Of a stretch of 64,000 nucleotides of DNA, positions 63,162-64,000 are shown piece after piece. The notes under the pieces were generated by a model. The model made no database searches and was not told the origin of the DNA. It was given only the letters and a program-made list of their open reading frames with translations. The position numbers and the translations under genes were made by a program. Each line of letters starts with the position of its first letter. Positions within the stretch are counted from its first letter, which is position 1. The stretch lies in assembly GCA_903920145.1 (NCBI GenBank), contig CAIXKV010000178.1:1-64000 (forward strand). Reading direction: 5' to 3'. The stretch is from an uncultured Rhodospirillales bacterium (GTDB lineage: Bacteria; Pseudomonadota; Alphaproteobacteria; Azospirillales; Azospirillaceae).

Positions 63162-64000
63162 TGGCTGAGGATTTCGCCAACCACTGGCGCTCTCGCCTCA
63201 CTTTTCTAGACGTCCACTACCACGTCCGGCCCGATACCTACCAACGCCGCTATGGCGTGATCGAGGCCGGCCAACGGTATCGTGATCTTGGCGGCGGCGT
63301 GGTCTTGAAAAACCACTTGGGCAACAGTGTTGCCGCCGCCGAGGCCGCTCGCGAGTTGGATCTGCCGGTCTTTGGCTCTGTGGTGTTGAACGCCATTGCT
63401 GGCGGGCCCATTCGGCGGGTGGCGGTACAGGCTTTAGCCCAAGTCCAGGCGCCCCACAGCGGGCGCTTGTTGGTCCATCTGCCAACCCACACCCACACCA
63501 CCCACGTCAGCACGCTGAATCGGGCCCTGAGCAGCACTTACGCAGGGGCGGAAGGTCTGGAACCCAGTCGGTTATGTGATGAAGAAGGCCACTTGACCGC
63601 CGAAGTCCTGGACCTTATCCATTGGGCTAAAGATCATCCCGTGGTGTTGAGTACCGGCCATGCCGATCGGGATACGGTCCATCGGCTGATCGACGCCGCG
63701 AAGGGTTGCGGGTTGCCTCGCTTGATGCTCAACCAGCCGGCCAGCCCGATGACAGGTCTGAATGCGGCAGACCTCAAGGCGTTGGCTGGCGAGTCCTGGC
63801 TTTTCATCGAACAAACGGCCCTGACATACCTGCTCGGCTACCAGCCGTGGGCTGATTTGGTAACAGTCCTTAAAGAAGTCCCCAATGTTATCTACAGTTC
63901 AGACTTAGGGCAGACCAGTCAAATTGACCTTATGGAGTGGCGGAATGCCACTCAATCATGGTTCCGTGCATCCGAACTGAGTGAACAGCGGATTCGAGAG
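63161..64000 (+). CDS. DUF6282-type metal-dependent hydrolase (cut by window end)
   Basis: At least 280 residues, open to the window end. It starts MAEDFANHWRSRLTF and then has LDVHYHVRPDTYQRRYG, a DxHxH metal motif of the amidohydrolase type, followed by VVLKNHLGN, SVVLNAIAGG, HLPTHTHTTHVSTL and STGHADRDTV. These suit the DUF6282 TIM-barrel group, whose role is not known to me. The ATG shares one base with the RraA stop (TGATG), so translation is coupled. Confidence 0.75.
   Translation, partial: MAEDFANHWRSRLTFLDVHYHVRPDTYQRRYGVIEAGQRYRDLGGGVVLKNHLGNSVAAAEAARELDLPVFGSVVLNAIAGGPIRRVAVQALAQVQAPHSGRLLVHLPTHTHTTHVSTLNRALSSTYAGAEGLEPSRLCDEEGHLTAEVLDLIHWAKDHPVVLSTGHADRDTVHRLIDAAKGCGLPRLMLNQPASPMTGLNAADLKALAGESWLFIEQTALTYLLGYQPWADLVTVLKEVPNVIYSSDLGQTSQIDLMEWRNATQSWFRASELSEQRIRE

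Noticed and set aside
1-64000. CRISPR arrays, tRNA, rRNA genes
   Set aside because: No regularly spaced direct repeats and no cloverleaf or rRNA sequence were noticed on either strand; the only repeated sequence is the dispersed element.

Overview
The window looks like a chromosomal segment of a motile, flagellated alphaproteobacterium, most likely of the Rhodospirillales (Magnetospirillum/Phaeospirillum/Rhodospirillum-like). The clues are moderately high G+C coding sequence, a trpC-moeA-lexA neighbourhood, an alphaproteobacterial GAAC-N7-GAAC LexA box in front of lexA, a dnaK/dnaJ pair, a DctB/DctD-controlled dctA, and a dense set of chemosensory and two-component genes. The genus is an inference; no rRNA or other taxonomic marker is present.

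Layout. 0-7 kb: recJ, which has no in-frame ATG/GTG/TTG where the family's N-terminus should begin and probably starts at CTG; then dctA facing dctB-dctD, with a sigma-54 promoter and DctD-type palindromes between them. 7-21 kb: a transporter-fused (SSS-STAC) histidine kinase, then a long co-directional chemosensory operon (STAS protein, cheY, cheA, cheW, cheR, cheD, cheB, soluble receptor) that runs directly into a partner-switching module (STAS antagonist, HATPase kinase, two response-regulator/SpoIIE phosphatases). 21-30 kb: an orphan NodT-type outer-membrane factor, a membrane receptor, and a DUF4173 membrane protein with a CreB/CreC-like two-component pair. 30-36 kb: trpC, moeA, lexA, a PilZ protein and a PAS-PAS-GGDEF-EAL protein. 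36-41 kb: two small exported proteins and the flagellar rod/L-ring genes flgF-flgG-flgA-flgH under a sigma-54 promoter. 41-46 kb: an HPP membrane protein with its TetR regulator and a perfect operator palindrome, dnaJ, dnaK, and a DUF1848 gene wrecked by nested insertions. 46-55 kb: small hypothetical membrane proteins, a Lon-like protease, crcB-DUF190 and a large hybrid kinase. 54.6-59 kb: two tandem gene duplications, exported cupins and branched-chain-type solute-binding proteins. 59-60 kb: a very AT-rich gap. 60 kb to the end: a tightly coupled operon of unrecognised pathway encoding a DRE-TIM aldolase/lyase, a decarboxylating dehydrogenase fused to a CinA/MoaB-like domain, an RraA-type aldolase, and a DUF6282 hydrolase cut by the window end.

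Two things stand out. First, a family of about 50-165 bp intergenic elements occurs at least nine times. It has ends like ATACCGGCGAG...GATGGTAT and several hairpins whose stems change in a compensating way while loops are kept. One copy sits inside a tnpB remnant, which itself sits inside the DUF1848 gene, showing that the element moves or once moved. Second, the operon from 60 kb and the chemosensory/partner-switching cluster are plausible little-described systems. All functional statements are from reading the translated sequence; no database search was possible.
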